Source of the DNA: Nitrospira sp.
GTDB taxonomy: Bacteria; Nitrospirota; Nitrospiria; Nitrospirales; Nitrospiraceae
Direction: 5' to 3'
DNA: 64,000 nt
Assembly (NCBI GenBank): GCA_015709715.1
Contig: CP054184.1
Span: 2,155,001 to 2,219,000 of the forward strand
Both the position numbers and the translations under genes were made by a program. The notes beneath the pieces are model-generated. The model was not told the origin of the DNA. It worked only from the letters and a program-made list of their open reading frames with translations, and searched no databases. This document shows positions 1-9,221 of the stretch, piece after piece (within the stretch, counting starts at the first letter, position 1; each line of letters starts with the position of its first letter).

Positions 1-148
1 GGGAATCCGTTTTCGAAACCACCCGGACCTCCGTCGGATCTTGATGCCGGACGAGTATGACGAAGGGTATCCTTTGCGCAAAGATTTCCCGCTCCGCGGG
101 AAAGGGTGGCGCGACACATTTGATTTTTTGGATGAAGCGGTCCGATAG
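1..148 (+). CDS. nuoC: NADH-quinone oxidoreductase subunit C, 3' end only
   Basis: Partial gene cut by the left edge. Read in the frame starting at base 2 it gives a C-terminal tail with the family signature [20 protein letters not shown] and ends at TAG (146-148). NuoC is part of the peripheral arm of complex I and helps form the quinone-binding module with NuoD. It lies 32 bases upstream of nuoD in the same direction, which fits the usual C-D order. Only about 48 residues are visible, so a NuoCD fusion is excluded (there is a stop) but the upstream part cannot be judged. Confidence 0.88.
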   Translation, partial: GIRFRNHPDLRRILMPDEYDEGYPLRKDFPLRGKGWRDTFDFLDEAVR

Positions 149-180
149 CCCGACCTCACCCCACGAACAGGCGAGCGCCT

Positions 181-1428
181 ATGGCACAGTTCGAAGATCA
201 ACGTACTACCATCTATAAAGTCGATCCGGACCATCCGGAAGACGCAACGTTGCCGACGCTCCGTACCGAGGAGTTGCTCCTCAACATGGGCCCCCAGCAC
301 CCTAGCACCCATGGCGTGCTGAAAGTCATCCTGGAGTTGGAGGGCGAACGCCTGGTCAAGTCGACCCCGGTCATGGGATTTCTCCATCGTGGCGTCGAGA
401 AGCTGGCCGAGGAAGGGACGTATCATCAGTTCATCCCGCACACGGACCGGCTGGACTATGTGTGCGCGATGTACAACAACTTCGCCTACTGTCGCGCTGT
501 CGAAAAACTCATGAACGTTACGGTGCCGGAACGGGCAGAGTATCTTCGCACGATCGTCGCCGAGGTGCAGCGCATCATCGGGCACCAGTTTTGGCTCGGC
601 ACCCAGGCGCTGGATATCGGTGCGATGACGGTGTTCTTCTATTGCTTCCGAGACCGCGAGATCTTGCTCGATTGGTTCGATGAACTGTGCGGCGCTCGTT
701 TGACGACGAGCTGGTATCGCATCGGCGGCGTCGAACGTGACTTTACGCCGTCTCTCTTCGCAAAGCTCAAGCAATTTTTGGACTACTTTCCCCCGAAGAT
801 CGATGAATATGTGATCTTCCTGGAGAAAAATCGCATTTGGCTCGCTCGCACAAAAGGCGTCGCGGTGATTTCGGCGGAAGACGCCTTGAGTTTTGGCCTC
901 AGCGGCCCCACACTCCGCGGGTCTGGCGTGGATTACGACCTCCGAAAATACGAACCCTATTCGGCCTATCCGAAATGCGAATTCAGCGTCCCGGTTGGAA
1001 AGAACGGCGATACGTACGACCGGTACTGGATCCGCATTCAGGAAATGTACGAGAGCGTCAAGATCATCCGCCAGTGCCTGGAGCAGATCCAGGATGGTCC
1101 GATCATGGCGGACGTACCGAGCGTGACGTTTCCCCCGAAAGAACGCGTCTTCACCAATTTGGAATCGATGATTCAGCAGTTCAAGTTGTTCTCTCAAGGG
1201 TTCAACGCCCCTCCGGGCGAGATCTACTGCGGCACGGAGGCCCACAAAGGCGAGTTGGGGTTTTATATCGTCAGCACGGGCGGAGGGAAACCTTACCGTC
1301 TCAAGATACGTGCACCGTCATTCATTCACATGGGCGCATTCGATCACATGTCTCGTGGCTACATGATCGCCGACGCGATCACGATCTTCGGTACCTACGA
1401 CATCGTGATGGGAGAGTGTGACCGGTGA
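181..1428 (+). CDS. nuoD: NADH-quinone oxidoreductase subunit D (49-kDa subunit)
   Basis: 415 residues, the normal length for NuoD. The N-terminal GPQHPSTHG motif (around residues 38-46) and the C-terminal DIVMGECDR ending are family hallmarks. NuoD is a peripheral-arm subunit of complex I descended from the [NiFe]-hydrogenase large subunit and lines the quinone site together with NuoB and NuoH. ATG start at 181. The gene is followed after 33 bases by nuoG; nuoE and nuoF, which often sit between D and G, are absent here. Confidence 0.97.
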   Translation: MAQFEDQRTTIYKVDPDHPEDATLPTLRTEELLLNMGPQHPSTHGVLKVILELEGERLVKSTPVMGFLHRGVEKLAEEGTYHQFIPHTDRLDYVCAMYNNFAYCRAVEKLMNVTVPERAEYLRTIVAEVQRIIGHQFWLGTQALDIGAMTVFFYCFRDREILLDWFDELCGARLTTSWYRIGGVERDFTPSLFAKLKQFLDYFPPKIDEYVIFLEKNRIWLARTKGVAVISAEDALSFGLSGPTLRGSGVDYDLRKYEPYSAYPKCEFSVPVGKNGDTYDRYWIRIQEMYESVKIIRQCLEQIQDGPIMADVPSVTFPPKERVFTNLESMIQQFKLFSQGFNAPPGEIYCGTEAHKGELGFYIVSTGGGKPYRLKIRAPSFIHMGAFDHMSRGYMIADAITIFGTYDIVMGECDR

Positions 1429-1461
1429 GGATTACGATTACGCCTGAGTTGAGGTAACGCG

Positions 1462-4161
1462 ATGGGTCTGAAACCAGCGACAAATCCTGACGTTGAAGCC
1501 GCCACGATCGAATTGTCGATCGATGGGCGGACTGTTACGGCCAAGGACGGGGTGTCGCTCTACGACGTGATCGCCAACACCGGCAAGATCATCCCTGCCA
1601 TGTGCTACCACTATACCTTTGATCCCTTCGGCTCGTGCGGCATGTGCCTGGTCATGCAGGAAGGCAAAAAGGCGCCGGTGCGATCCTGCACCGCCAAGGC
1701 GACCGCCGGCATGATTATCCGTACCGAAGGCGACGACCTCTTCGCCGCGCGGAAAAAAGCGGTCGAGAAGCATCTGTCGGTGCACCCGCTGGACTGCCCC
1801 GTTTGCGATGCAGACGGTCACTGCGAACTGCAGGACATGGCCTTCCAGCACGGCGTGACCAACCTCGCCAACGCGAAGCAAAAGTTCATTCCCGAAGACA
1901 CCCGTAGCCTGGTCCTCGACTTCAACATGAACCGATGCATCGCCTGCGCCGAGTGCATCAACGTCTGTAAAGACGTGCTGATGATCGATGCCCTTCAGTT
2001 CATGAAAAAGGGTGGCTTCAACCAGGTCGTAGCCAAGGGGGACCAACCCCTGGTCTGCGAATTCTGCGGCGACTGCTTGGCCGTGTGTCCCGTCGGGGCC
2101 ATTACAAACAAGTATTCGAAATATCTCTACAAACCCTGGCAGATGAAAAAGACGACGACCACCTGCAATTATTGCGGGGACGGCTGCCAGATGTATCTGG
2201 AAACGAAAGACACGGAAGTGGTCCGCGTCACCTCGCCGCTATCGTGGAAGAATAAGTGGGGCGACCGGGCAGAAACGGCCAAAGGCCACGGCGGGCTCTG
2301 TGTGCGCGGCCGATTCGGCTTCCAATACATCGACAGCGAGCAGCGGCTTCGACAGCCATTAGTCCGCAAGGGTGACCGCCTGACCGAAACGCCGTGGCTG
2401 GAAACCATGTACACCGTGGTCGATCGGCTATCCGAAATTCTCCGCAAGCATGGTCCCGAATCAATCGCCGGGCTCATCACGGCCCGCTGCACCAACGAAG
2501 AACTCTACCTCTTCCAAAAGCTGATGCGGGCCGGCTTCCGCACCAATCAGCTCGACAGCAGCGCCCGTTATGGGCACCTGAACTACGTGCACGCCGTCCG
2601 CCACGCCGTCGGGGTCGGTCGGCCGCTGAATGACTGGGAGGACCTCACGAAAGCCAAGGCCATCCTGGTGATCGGATCGAATATCACCGAAACCAATCCA
2701 TTGACCTCCGTCCGCATCAAGGAGGCCATCCGGGTCTACAGCGCTCAGGTCATCGTCGCGGATTCGGCCAACACCAATATCGCGCAACTTGCCTCTCACC
2801 CTCTGTTGATCAAGCCGGATACGGAGTCGCTGCTGATCGACGGCTTGTTGAAGGCGGTCATCGAACAGGATCTTGTCGATGAAGGCAGCGCCGCGAAACA
2901 TCCCGAAGCCTTTGCGGCCTTGAAGCAGGCCGCGACCAAGATCTCCATGGAACAGGTCGCGGCTCAGACCGGTATTTCTGGCGAGCAGATTCGTGAAGTG
3001 GCCACGATTTTTGCCGAAGCACCACGGGCCATCGCGCTGTGCGCAGAGGGCATCGTCCGTCGTCCGCACGGCTACCGGAACGTACTCAAACTCCTGGACC
3101 TAGCCTGGGTCACCGGAAAATTGGGGCAGCCAGGCAGTGGCGTCACCACCGTGACCGAGGAGATCAATGAACAGGGTGCGGTGGACATGGGTGTCGCGCC
3201 GGAGTTCCTCCCGGGACAAGCCCGATTCGATGATCCCGGTGCCCGCGAACGATTCGGAAAAGCCTGGGATATCACTCTCCCCACCAACGTCCACAGCGCC
3301 AACCTCCTGGAAATCTTGGCGCGGATCAGAAGCGGACAGATCAAGGCGTTGTATGTGATCGGAGAAAATCCGCTGGCGACCCTTCCCGCTTCTTTGAACG
3401 TGCGGGCCGCGCTCGAACAGTTGCAACTCCTGATTGTTCAAGATCCTTTCCTCACGGAAACCGGCCAGCTGGCGCACGTCGTGCTGCCTGCCGCCACCTA
3501 TGCGGAAAAGGATGGCACCTTTACCAATTTCGAAGGCAAGGTCTTACGCATCCGCCAGGCGCTCGACCCCATCGGAGAGAGTTTGCCCGACTGGCACATC
3601 ATGACGTCCTTGGCCAACGGATTGGGGTACGAATGGGCCTATGAATCCCCGCAGGACGTGCAGAACGAAATCATGCGCTTGCTGCCTGGGTATTATAATT
3701 TGGGCCAGCCCCGGCGCATCGCACCATCGCCCGATGCCTATCTGTCGAATGGATATGCAGTCGAAGTCGCCGGCCGATATGCCGCCGGCTCCCAATCAGC
3801 GGATTCAGCCAGACCGTTCACTCTGCTGATGGGACAACTCCTGTACCATTCCGGCAAGATGTCGACTCGCGCCTCAGGCCTCATCAACATCGAACCGAAT
3901 CACGGCAAACTCCGTATGAACCCGGCGGACCTTGAGCAACTCGGGCTCACTGAGGCCTCGACGGTACGGGTCAGTTCCCAACAGGGCTCCGTCCAGCTGG
4001 GCGTGAAGGCGGACCCTGACGTGATGCGAGGCACTTGCTTCTTCCCAGAACATTTTAACGAGCCGCCCGTCAAGGATGTGATGGCCGTCGACGTCGATTC
4101 CACGACGGGAGTTCCGTCCTTCAAGTCAACGCGCGTGAATATTGAAAAGGTCGGCGCGTAG
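1462..4161 (+). CDS. nuoG: NADH-quinone oxidoreductase subunit G, iron-sulfur/molybdopterin-fold
   Basis: 899 residues. Order of domains: N-terminal 2Fe-2S ferredoxin (cysteines in GSCGMC, residues about 45-70), the His/Cys cluster HPLDCPVCDADGHC (about 110), two 4Fe-4S motifs CIACAECINVC and CEFCGDCLAVCP (about 155-215), then CNYCGDGC plus a later Cys that would bind the N7-type cluster, and a long molybdopterin-oxidoreductase-fold domain with a C-terminal molydopterin-binding-like barrel. It carries electrons through the peripheral arm. The electron-input genes nuoE and nuoF are not next to it, so the electron donor (NADH through distant NuoEF, or ferredoxin) cannot be told from this window. 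Confidence 0.95.
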   Translation: MGLKPATNPDVEAATIELSIDGRTVTAKDGVSLYDVIANTGKIIPAMCYHYTFDPFGSCGMCLVMQEGKKAPVRSCTAKATAGMIIRTEGDDLFAARKKAVEKHLSVHPLDCPVCDADGHCELQDMAFQHGVTNLANAKQKFIPEDTRSLVLDFNMNRCIACAECINVCKDVLMIDALQFMKKGGFNQVVAKGDQPLVCEFCGDCLAVCPVGAITNKYSKYLYKPWQMKKTTTTCNYCGDGCQMYLETKDTEVVRVTSPLSWKNKWGDRAETAKGHGGLCVRGRFGFQYIDSEQRLRQPLVRKGDRLTETPWLETMYTVVDRLSEILRKHGPESIAGLITARCTNEELYLFQKLMRAGFRTNQLDSSARYGHLNYVHAVRHAVGVGRPLNDWEDLTKAKAILVIGSNITETNPLTSVRIKEAIRVYSAQVIVADSANTNIAQLASHPLLIKPDTESLLIDGLLKAVIEQDLVDEGSAAKHPEAFAALKQAATKISMEQVAAQTGISGEQIREVATIFAEAPRAIALCAEGIVRRPHGYRNVLKLLDLAWVTGKLGQPGSGVTTVTEEINEQGAVDMGVAPEFLPGQARFDDPGARERFGKAWDITLPTNVHSANLLEILARIRSGQIKALYVIGENPLATLPASLNVRAALEQLQLLIVQDPFLTETGQLAHVVLPAATYAEKDGTFTNFEGKVLRIRQALDPIGESLPDWHIMTSLANGLGYEWAYESPQDVQNEIMRLLPGYYNLGQPRRIAPSPDAYLSNGYAVEVAGRYAAGSQSADSARPFTLLMGQLLYHSGKMSTRASGLINIEPNHGKLRMNPADLEQLGLTEASTVRVSSQQGSVQLGVKADPDVMRGTCFFPEHFNEPPVKDVMAVDVDSTTGVPSFKSTRVNIEKVGA

Positions 4162-4205
4162 GAGTAAGCTCGTCCGTCTTTTTGAGGTCGTCAGAGGTGA
4201 AGGGC

Positions 4206-4793
4206 ATGAATGTCGGAGACTTGGCCAAGAAGGTGCTGCAGGCGGCCCTGTTTTATGAAATTTGGGACGCTATGAAAGTGACCTTCAAGCACATGTTCCA
4301 TAAGCCGATCACGTTCCAGTACCCGCGAGAACAGCGGACGATTCCCGACGGCCACCGCGGGGCACTGGGCCTGCTTCGCTACGACGACGGCCGCGAGCGT
4401 TGTGTGGGCTGTGACCTCTGTGAAGCCGCCTGCCCGTCCCGCTGCATCAAAGTCATCAGCAACGAAGATGCCGACCGGCCCCTGCAACGGTACGCCACGG
4501 AATTCTATATCGACATCACCAAGTGCGTGTTCTGCGGCTATTGTGTCGAAGCCTGCCCGGTGAACGCACTGGCGATGACGAAAATGTATGAATATTCGAC
4601 GCACGACAAGCGCACCCTCCTATTCGACAAGAAACGCCTCTACGAGATCGGTGAACGCCATCTCGCGGACGCGAAAAAATATCTGTATACCCATAATCAA
4701 GAAAAAAATTCGGACGAGAGCCGGGAGTATCGCTACTACTTTCCCCAGTCGGTGCTCAAGCCCACACAGTCACAACCCAAACATCTAAGCTGA
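4206..4793 (+). CDS. nuoI: NADH-quinone oxidoreductase subunit I (2x 4Fe-4S)
   Basis: 195 residues from the ATG at 4206. An in-frame TTG at 4182 would add eight residues, but the ATG has a proper GAGGTGA ribosome site seven bases upstream, so the shorter form is chosen. Two ferredoxin motifs, CVGCDLCEAACPSRC and CVFCGYCVEACPVNA, bind clusters N6a and N6b that pass electrons toward the quinone site. In most nuo operons nuoH lies between G and I; here G and I are directly adjacent (44 bases), so NuoH must be encoded elsewhere. Confidence 0.95.
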   Translation: MNVGDLAKKVLQAALFYEIWDAMKVTFKHMFHKPITFQYPREQRTIPDGHRGALGLLRYDDGRERCVGCDLCEAACPSRCIKVISNEDADRPLQRYATEFYIDITKCVFCGYCVEACPVNALAMTKMYEYSTHDKRTLLFDKKRLYEIGERHLADAKKYLYTHNQEKNSDESREYRYYFPQSVLKPTQSQPKHLS

Positions 4794-4803
4794 CCGAACC
4801 GTT

Positions 4804-5328
4804 ATGGCCTTTGTGTTTTTCGGGTATTTCGCAGTGGTAAGTATTGTCGCGGGCATCCTGACCGTGACGCTGAAGAATCCGGTCCAATGCGGCCTGGCCC
4901 TCCTCGCGCTGTTGCTGCACGTATCCGGCCTCTTTGTCATGTTGAATGCTGAGTTCTTGTGGGCCGTGCAAGTCATCGTATACGCCGGCGCCATTCTCGT
5001 GCTCTATCTATTCGTCCTGATGCTGTTGAACCTCAAAACCGACGACCGGTATTTCCACGCCAAGGCGCCGTACATGCTGGCACCGGCGGTCATCGGCCTG
5101 CTGTATCTCGTCTTCCTTCTGCTGCAGTCTCCGCTCAGCGGAGCCAAGGGTGACACTACGGCAGCGGCCATCCTGCAGGACGGGGACGCCCATGCGGTCG
5201 GCATCAAGATGTTCAGCGAATACCTCCTCCAATTCGAAATCATCGGAGTATTCCTCACAGCGGCCATCATCGGCGCCATCGTGCTGGCCAAAACTCCCAA
5301 GCCCATCGAAACGAGGCGTGACGGATGA
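4804..5328 (+). CDS. nuoJ: NADH-quinone oxidoreductase subunit J
   Basis: 174 residues, five predicted membrane segments beginning at the N-terminus, with the typical third-helix region QVIVYAGAILVLYLFVLMLLN (family pi-bulge helix) near residues 58-78. NuoJ is part of the membrane arm at the junction with the quinone module. It starts ten bases after nuoI and its stop overlaps the nuoK start (ATGA), showing translational coupling. Confidence 0.95.
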   Translation: MAFVFFGYFAVVSIVAGILTVTLKNPVQCGLALLALLLHVSGLFVMLNAEFLWAVQVIVYAGAILVLYLFVLMLLNLKTDDRYFHAKAPYMLAPAVIGLLYLVFLLLQSPLSGAKGDTTAAAILQDGDAHAVGIKMFSEYLLQFEIIGVFLTAAIIGAIVLAKTPKPIETRRDG

Positions 5329-5627
5329 TTCCACTATCCGCATACGTCGTGGTCAGCACCGTGCTGTTCGCCACCGGCCTGCTCGGAGTGCTCATCCGCC
5401 GCAACTTCATCATTGTGTTGATGTCGGTCGAGATCATGCTGAACGCCGCCAACATTAACCTGGTCGCCTTTTCCCATTATCTGGAGTCCATGCAGGGCCA
5501 AATTGTCGCGCTGTTCATCATCGCCATCGCGGCGGGCGAAGCGGCCATCGGTCTGGCCATCATCATCGTGGTCTTCCGCGGGAAGATCTCGACCAATGTC
5601 GACGAAATGAATTTACTGAAGTGGTAA
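5325..5627 (+). CDS. nuoK: NADH-quinone oxidoreductase subunit K
   Basis: 100 residues, three membrane helices, the standard size. The middle-helix glutamate of the family is present in SVEIMLNAANINLVAF (about residues 34-49), and a second one lies in AAGEAAIGLAI (about 72), both part of the proton-translocation path shared with NuoJ. The start codon overlaps the nuoJ stop by four bases and nuoL begins one base after its stop. Confidence 0.96.
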   Translation: MIPLSAYVVVSTVLFATGLLGVLIRRNFIIVLMSVEIMLNAANINLVAFSHYLESMQGQIVALFIIAIAAGEAAIGLAIIIVVFRGKISTNVDEMNLLKW

Positions 5628-5628
5628 C

Positions 5629-7632
5629 GTGTCGGACTCTATCGATCTCATCGTCAAACTGATCCCCGTGTTCCCATTGATGGCCGTTCTCGTGAACGGC
5701 CTCTTCGGACATCGTTATTCCCACGACTTGGCGCATCGCTTCGCCTGGGGCTCCGTGCTGATGTCCTTCCTCTGCGTCCTGGCGGTTTTTACCGACGTCC
5801 TGAAGACCGGGGCCGCACGGGAGGTGGTGGCCTACAAGTGGATCTTCGGCGGGGACCTGACGATCAACCTGGCTTTTTTGATTGATCCGCTGACCTGCAT
5901 CATGTTGCTGGTCATCACAGGAGTGGGCTTCCTCATCCATGTCTATTCCGTGGGCTATATGCACGGGGAGTCGGGCTTCACTCGATTCTTCGTCTACATG
6001 AACCTCTTCATGGTCTCAATGTTGTTGCTGGTCATGGGCAACAACTACGTCGTCCTGTTCATCGGCTGGGAGGGCGTCGGCCTCTGTTCGTACCTGCTCA
6101 TCGGCTACTACTACGACAAGGTGTCAGCCGCCAAGGCGGCCACGAAGGCCTTCGTGGTCAACCGTATCGGTGACGCGGGATTTCTCCTGGCAATCTTCCT
6201 CGTGTTCATGAATTTCCGCACGCTCGACTATACGCAGGTCATGCAGAACGCCTCACAGCTTTCTCCTGGTATGGCTACGGCCATCGCCCTTTGCCTGTTG
6301 GTCGGCGCCGTCGGAAAATCGGCCCAGCTGCCCCTCTACACCTGGTTGCCCGACGCCATGGAGGGCCCCACACCGGTCAGCGCGCTCATCCATGCCGCCA
6401 CCATGGTCACGGCCGGCGTCTACATGATCGTCCGTAACCACGTCATTTTCGACATGTCCCCCGTCGCCATGACGACCGTCGCATGGATCGGAGGCCTCAC
6501 CGCCCTGTTCGCCGCCACCATCGGCTTGGTCCAGACCGACATCAAGCGGGTACTGGCCTATTCCACCGTCAGTCAGCTCGGATACATGTTCCTTGGCTGC
6601 GGCATCGGGGCCTATACGGCGGCTGTCTTCCACCTCATGACGCATGCCTTTTTCAAGGCGCTCCTGTTCCTCTCGGCCGGTTCCGTGATCCATGCCCTCT
6701 CCGGCGAGCAGGACATTCGGAAAATGGGGGCCTTGAAATCGAAGATTCCTTGGACTCACACCCTGTTCCTCATCGGCACGATCGCCATTGCCGGGATCCC
6801 GCCCTTGGCAGGCTTCTGGAGCAAGGACGAAATCATGGGCCATGCCTTCGTCCACCATCACTATGTCCTCTATGGGATGGCCGCCGTCGGCGCGTTCCTG
6901 ACATCCTTCTATATGTTCCGGCTGACGTACCTCACGTTTTACGGCACATCCCGCTTGGACCACCACACCGCTCACCACGTGCATGAATCTCCGATGGTGA
7001 TGATCGGCCCCTTGGTCGTCCTCGGCACCCTATCCGTCATCGGCGGATTCCCCGGTGTCCCGCCTGAAAACGGATGGTTCCACCACTTCCTGCATCCGGT
7101 GGCGGGGGTGGCAGGAGAAGAACATGGGGTCGCGCCGGCCCTGCTCTTTGGATTGATGGGAACGGCTACGGCCATCGCCCTGTTGGGTTGGGGATTGGCG
7201 CATTACTTCTACAGCGGACACTCCACCGCAGCCGACGCTTTGGCCCAGAAGATGCCGGGTCTCTACACGACATTGCTGAACAAATACTATGTGGATGAGC
7301 TGTACGACGCCGTCTTCGTGGAGCCGATCAAGCGTCTGGGACAACTCTGGGATTGGTTCGACCGGACCGTCATCGACGGTGTCGTTCGCGCCGTGGACCG
7401 AGGCGCGGATCTCAGTTCCGCCGCCATTACCTGGACCGAAAAATACGTCATCTATGGCGGCCTCAATGTAATCGGGTACGCAAACCACCTGTTGGCACGA
7501 TCCTGGCGCCGCCTGCAAACCGGCATGGTGCACCATTACGCGGCCATCATCGTTGCCGGACTGTTCATTCTTGTTCATGTGATTTTGTTGATTTGGACCG
7601 GCACCGGATCATCCGGGCATACCGCGCGCTGA
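5629..7632 (+). CDS. nuoL: NADH-quinone oxidoreductase subunit L (antiporter-like)
   Basis: 667 residues, GTG start. About fourteen antiporter helices: the TM5 glutamate lies in FIGWEGVGLCSYLLIG, the TM7 lysine is K230 (VGKSAQLPLYTWLPDAMEG), followed by a C-terminal amphipathic lateral helix. The stretch between VIDG and RRLQTG near the C-terminus is about 42 residues, clearly longer than the roughly 18 I would expect for an ordinary NuoL, i.e. an insertion in the lateral helix. This matches what has been described for complex I enzymes that carry an extra NuoM. It is the distal proton pump of the complex. Confidence 0.95.
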   Translation: MSDSIDLIVKLIPVFPLMAVLVNGLFGHRYSHDLAHRFAWGSVLMSFLCVLAVFTDVLKTGAAREVVAYKWIFGGDLTINLAFLIDPLTCIMLLVITGVGFLIHVYSVGYMHGESGFTRFFVYMNLFMVSMLLLVMGNNYVVLFIGWEGVGLCSYLLIGYYYDKVSAAKAATKAFVVNRIGDAGFLLAIFLVFMNFRTLDYTQVMQNASQLSPGMATAIALCLLVGAVGKSAQLPLYTWLPDAMEGPTPVSALIHAATMVTAGVYMIVRNHVIFDMSPVAMTTVAWIGGLTALFAATIGLVQTDIKRVLAYSTVSQLGYMFLGCGIGAYTAAVFHLMTHAFFKALLFLSAGSVIHALSGEQDIRKMGALKSKIPWTHTLFLIGTIAIAGIPPLAGFWSKDEIMGHAFVHHHYVLYGMAAVGAFLTSFYMFRLTYLTFYGTSRLDHHTAHHVHESPMVMIGPLVVLGTLSVIGGFPGVPPENGWFHHFLHPVAGVAGEEHGVAPALLFGLMGTATAIALLGWGLAHYFYSGHSTAADALAQKMPGLYTTLLNKYYVDELYDAVFVEPIKRLGQLWDWFDRTVIDGVVRAVDRGADLSSAAITWTEKYVIYGGLNVIGYANHLLARSWRRLQTGMVHHYAAIIVAGLFILVHVILLIWTGTGSSGHTAR

Positions 7633-7656
7633 GCTGGCGCGTTCGCTGGACACACG

Positions 7657-9216
7657 ATGCTTGAAGAATTCAGCTTTGGATTTCCGATCCTCTCCTATCT
7701 GATTTTCCTCCCATTGGTCGGCGCCGCCGTCCTGTGGTTGATCGAAGACGAGGATTTGATCAAGGCGACGGCGTTGGGCATTTCGTTGCTCGAGATGGCC
7801 CTCGCCATTCTCGTGCTCTTACGCTTCGTGCCCGATTCCGCCGCCATGCAGTTTGCAGAACATGCGCGCTGGCTCCCGGCCATCGGCATCGGCTACCACT
7901 TGGCCGTCGACGGCATCAGTGTCCTCTTTGTGGGCCTTACGGCGTTCCTCACGGTCTTGATCGTCATCTATTCATGGGACACGATCCGCACCCAAGTCCG
8001 CCTCTATTTCATGGCCCTCTTGGCCCTGGAGACGACGACAATCGGCATTTTCGCCTCCATCGACTTGGTCTTGTTCTTCGTGTTTTGGGAATTGATGCTC
8101 ATCCCCAGCTATTTTCTCATCAAGCTCTGGGGCGGCGGGGCAGACCGGCATTACGCGGCGCTCAAGTACGTGCTCTATACCCTGCTCGGCAGCGTGTTCA
8201 TGCTGGTCGGCATCGCGCTTCTGGATATCAACTACCACCAGTGGGCCGTCGCCCATCACCTCGACCACGTCTATTCCTTCGACCTGCTGGAACTGTTGTC
8301 CGTGCCCATTCCGCTCTCTCAACAGATCCTGATCTTCTGGCTCATGTTCCTCGGGTTTGCATTCAAGGCGCCGGTCTTCCCCTTCCACACCTGGTTACCG
8401 GACGCCCTCATCGAAGGGCCGATCGGGATGGCCGTCATGCTCGCCGGGATGAAGTTGGGCACCTATGGGTTCCTTCGCTTCGTGTTTCCCCTGGTTCCAG
8501 ACGCCTCCAAAAGCGAAGGTGTGATCTCGATCGTCATGTTCCTGGCCCTGGCCGCCATCATCTACGGCGCTATCGTGGCGCTCGTGCAGCCGGATTTCAA
8601 ACGACTGCTCGCGTTCAGCAGCATCAGCCACCTGGGGTTCGTGGTGGCAGGCCTGTTCGCCCTCAATTTTCAAGGCCTCCAGGGCAGCCTCCTCACGATG
8701 ATCAACCTCGGCTTCAGTACGGCCGGGCTGTTCTTCATGGCCGGCTTCCTCACGACGAGACAGCAAAGTTCGCACCTCTCCGCGTTCGGAGGATTTGCCA
8801 AACAGGTCCCGCTTCTAGCCACCTTCCTACTGCTGATCGGGATGGCCTCCATCGGTCTTCCAGGCACCAATGGGTTCGTCGGCGAATTTTTGATCCTGCT
8901 CGGCGTCTTCAAGGCCCAATGGTGGTACGGGGCGGTCGCCGTGCTCGGCGTGATCTTCGGGGCCGCCTATTTCCTGTGGTATTACGAACGGTCCATGTTG
9001 GGCCCGCTCGGCAAGCACGTCTCAGCGTCGATCAAAGACCTGCACATGCGCGAGATCACCATTGCTCTGTCGCTCTCCATCATGATCTTGTGGATCGGCC
9101 TGTTCCCGTCACCTTTTCTGCGCATGATGAACGGGTCGATTCAGGCATTGGTCGACCGGCTTGATCGGGCGAAAGTAGCCTCCGTAGACACCACCATCCG
9201 CGTGCCCACGGAGTAA
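7657..9216 (+). CDS. nuoM: NADH-quinone oxidoreductase subunit M, canonical copy
   Basis: 519 residues, about fourteen membrane helices. The key charged residues of an antiporter-like subunit are visible: Glu in VFWELMLIPSYFLIKLWGG (TM5), K237 in GFAFKAPVFPFHTWLPD (TM7), Lys in GMKLGTYGFLRF (TM8) and Glu in FVGEFLILLG (TM12). It therefore looks fully able to pump protons. A second NuoM-like gene follows after five bases. The ribosome site is weak; the ATG is chosen because it gives a normal NuoM N-terminus. Confidence 0.95.
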   Translation: MLEEFSFGFPILSYLIFLPLVGAAVLWLIEDEDLIKATALGISLLEMALAILVLLRFVPDSAAMQFAEHARWLPAIGIGYHLAVDGISVLFVGLTAFLTVLIVIYSWDTIRTQVRLYFMALLALETTTIGIFASIDLVLFFVFWELMLIPSYFLIKLWGGGADRHYAALKYVLYTLLGSVFMLVGIALLDINYHQWAVAHHLDHVYSFDLLELLSVPIPLSQQILIFWLMFLGFAFKAPVFPFHTWLPDALIEGPIGMAVMLAGMKLGTYGFLRFVFPLVPDASKSEGVISIVMFLALAAIIYGAIVALVQPDFKRLLAFSSISHLGFVVAGLFALNFQGLQGSLLTMINLGFSTAGLFFMAGFLTTRQQSSHLSAFGGFAKQVPLLATFLLLIGMASIGLPGTNGFVGEFLILLGVFKAQWWYGAVAVLGVIFGAAYFLWYYERSMLGPLGKHVSASIKDLHMREITIALSLSIMILWIGLFPSPFLRMMNGSIQALVDRLDRAKVASVDTTIRVPTE

Positions 9217-9221
9217 GACGT

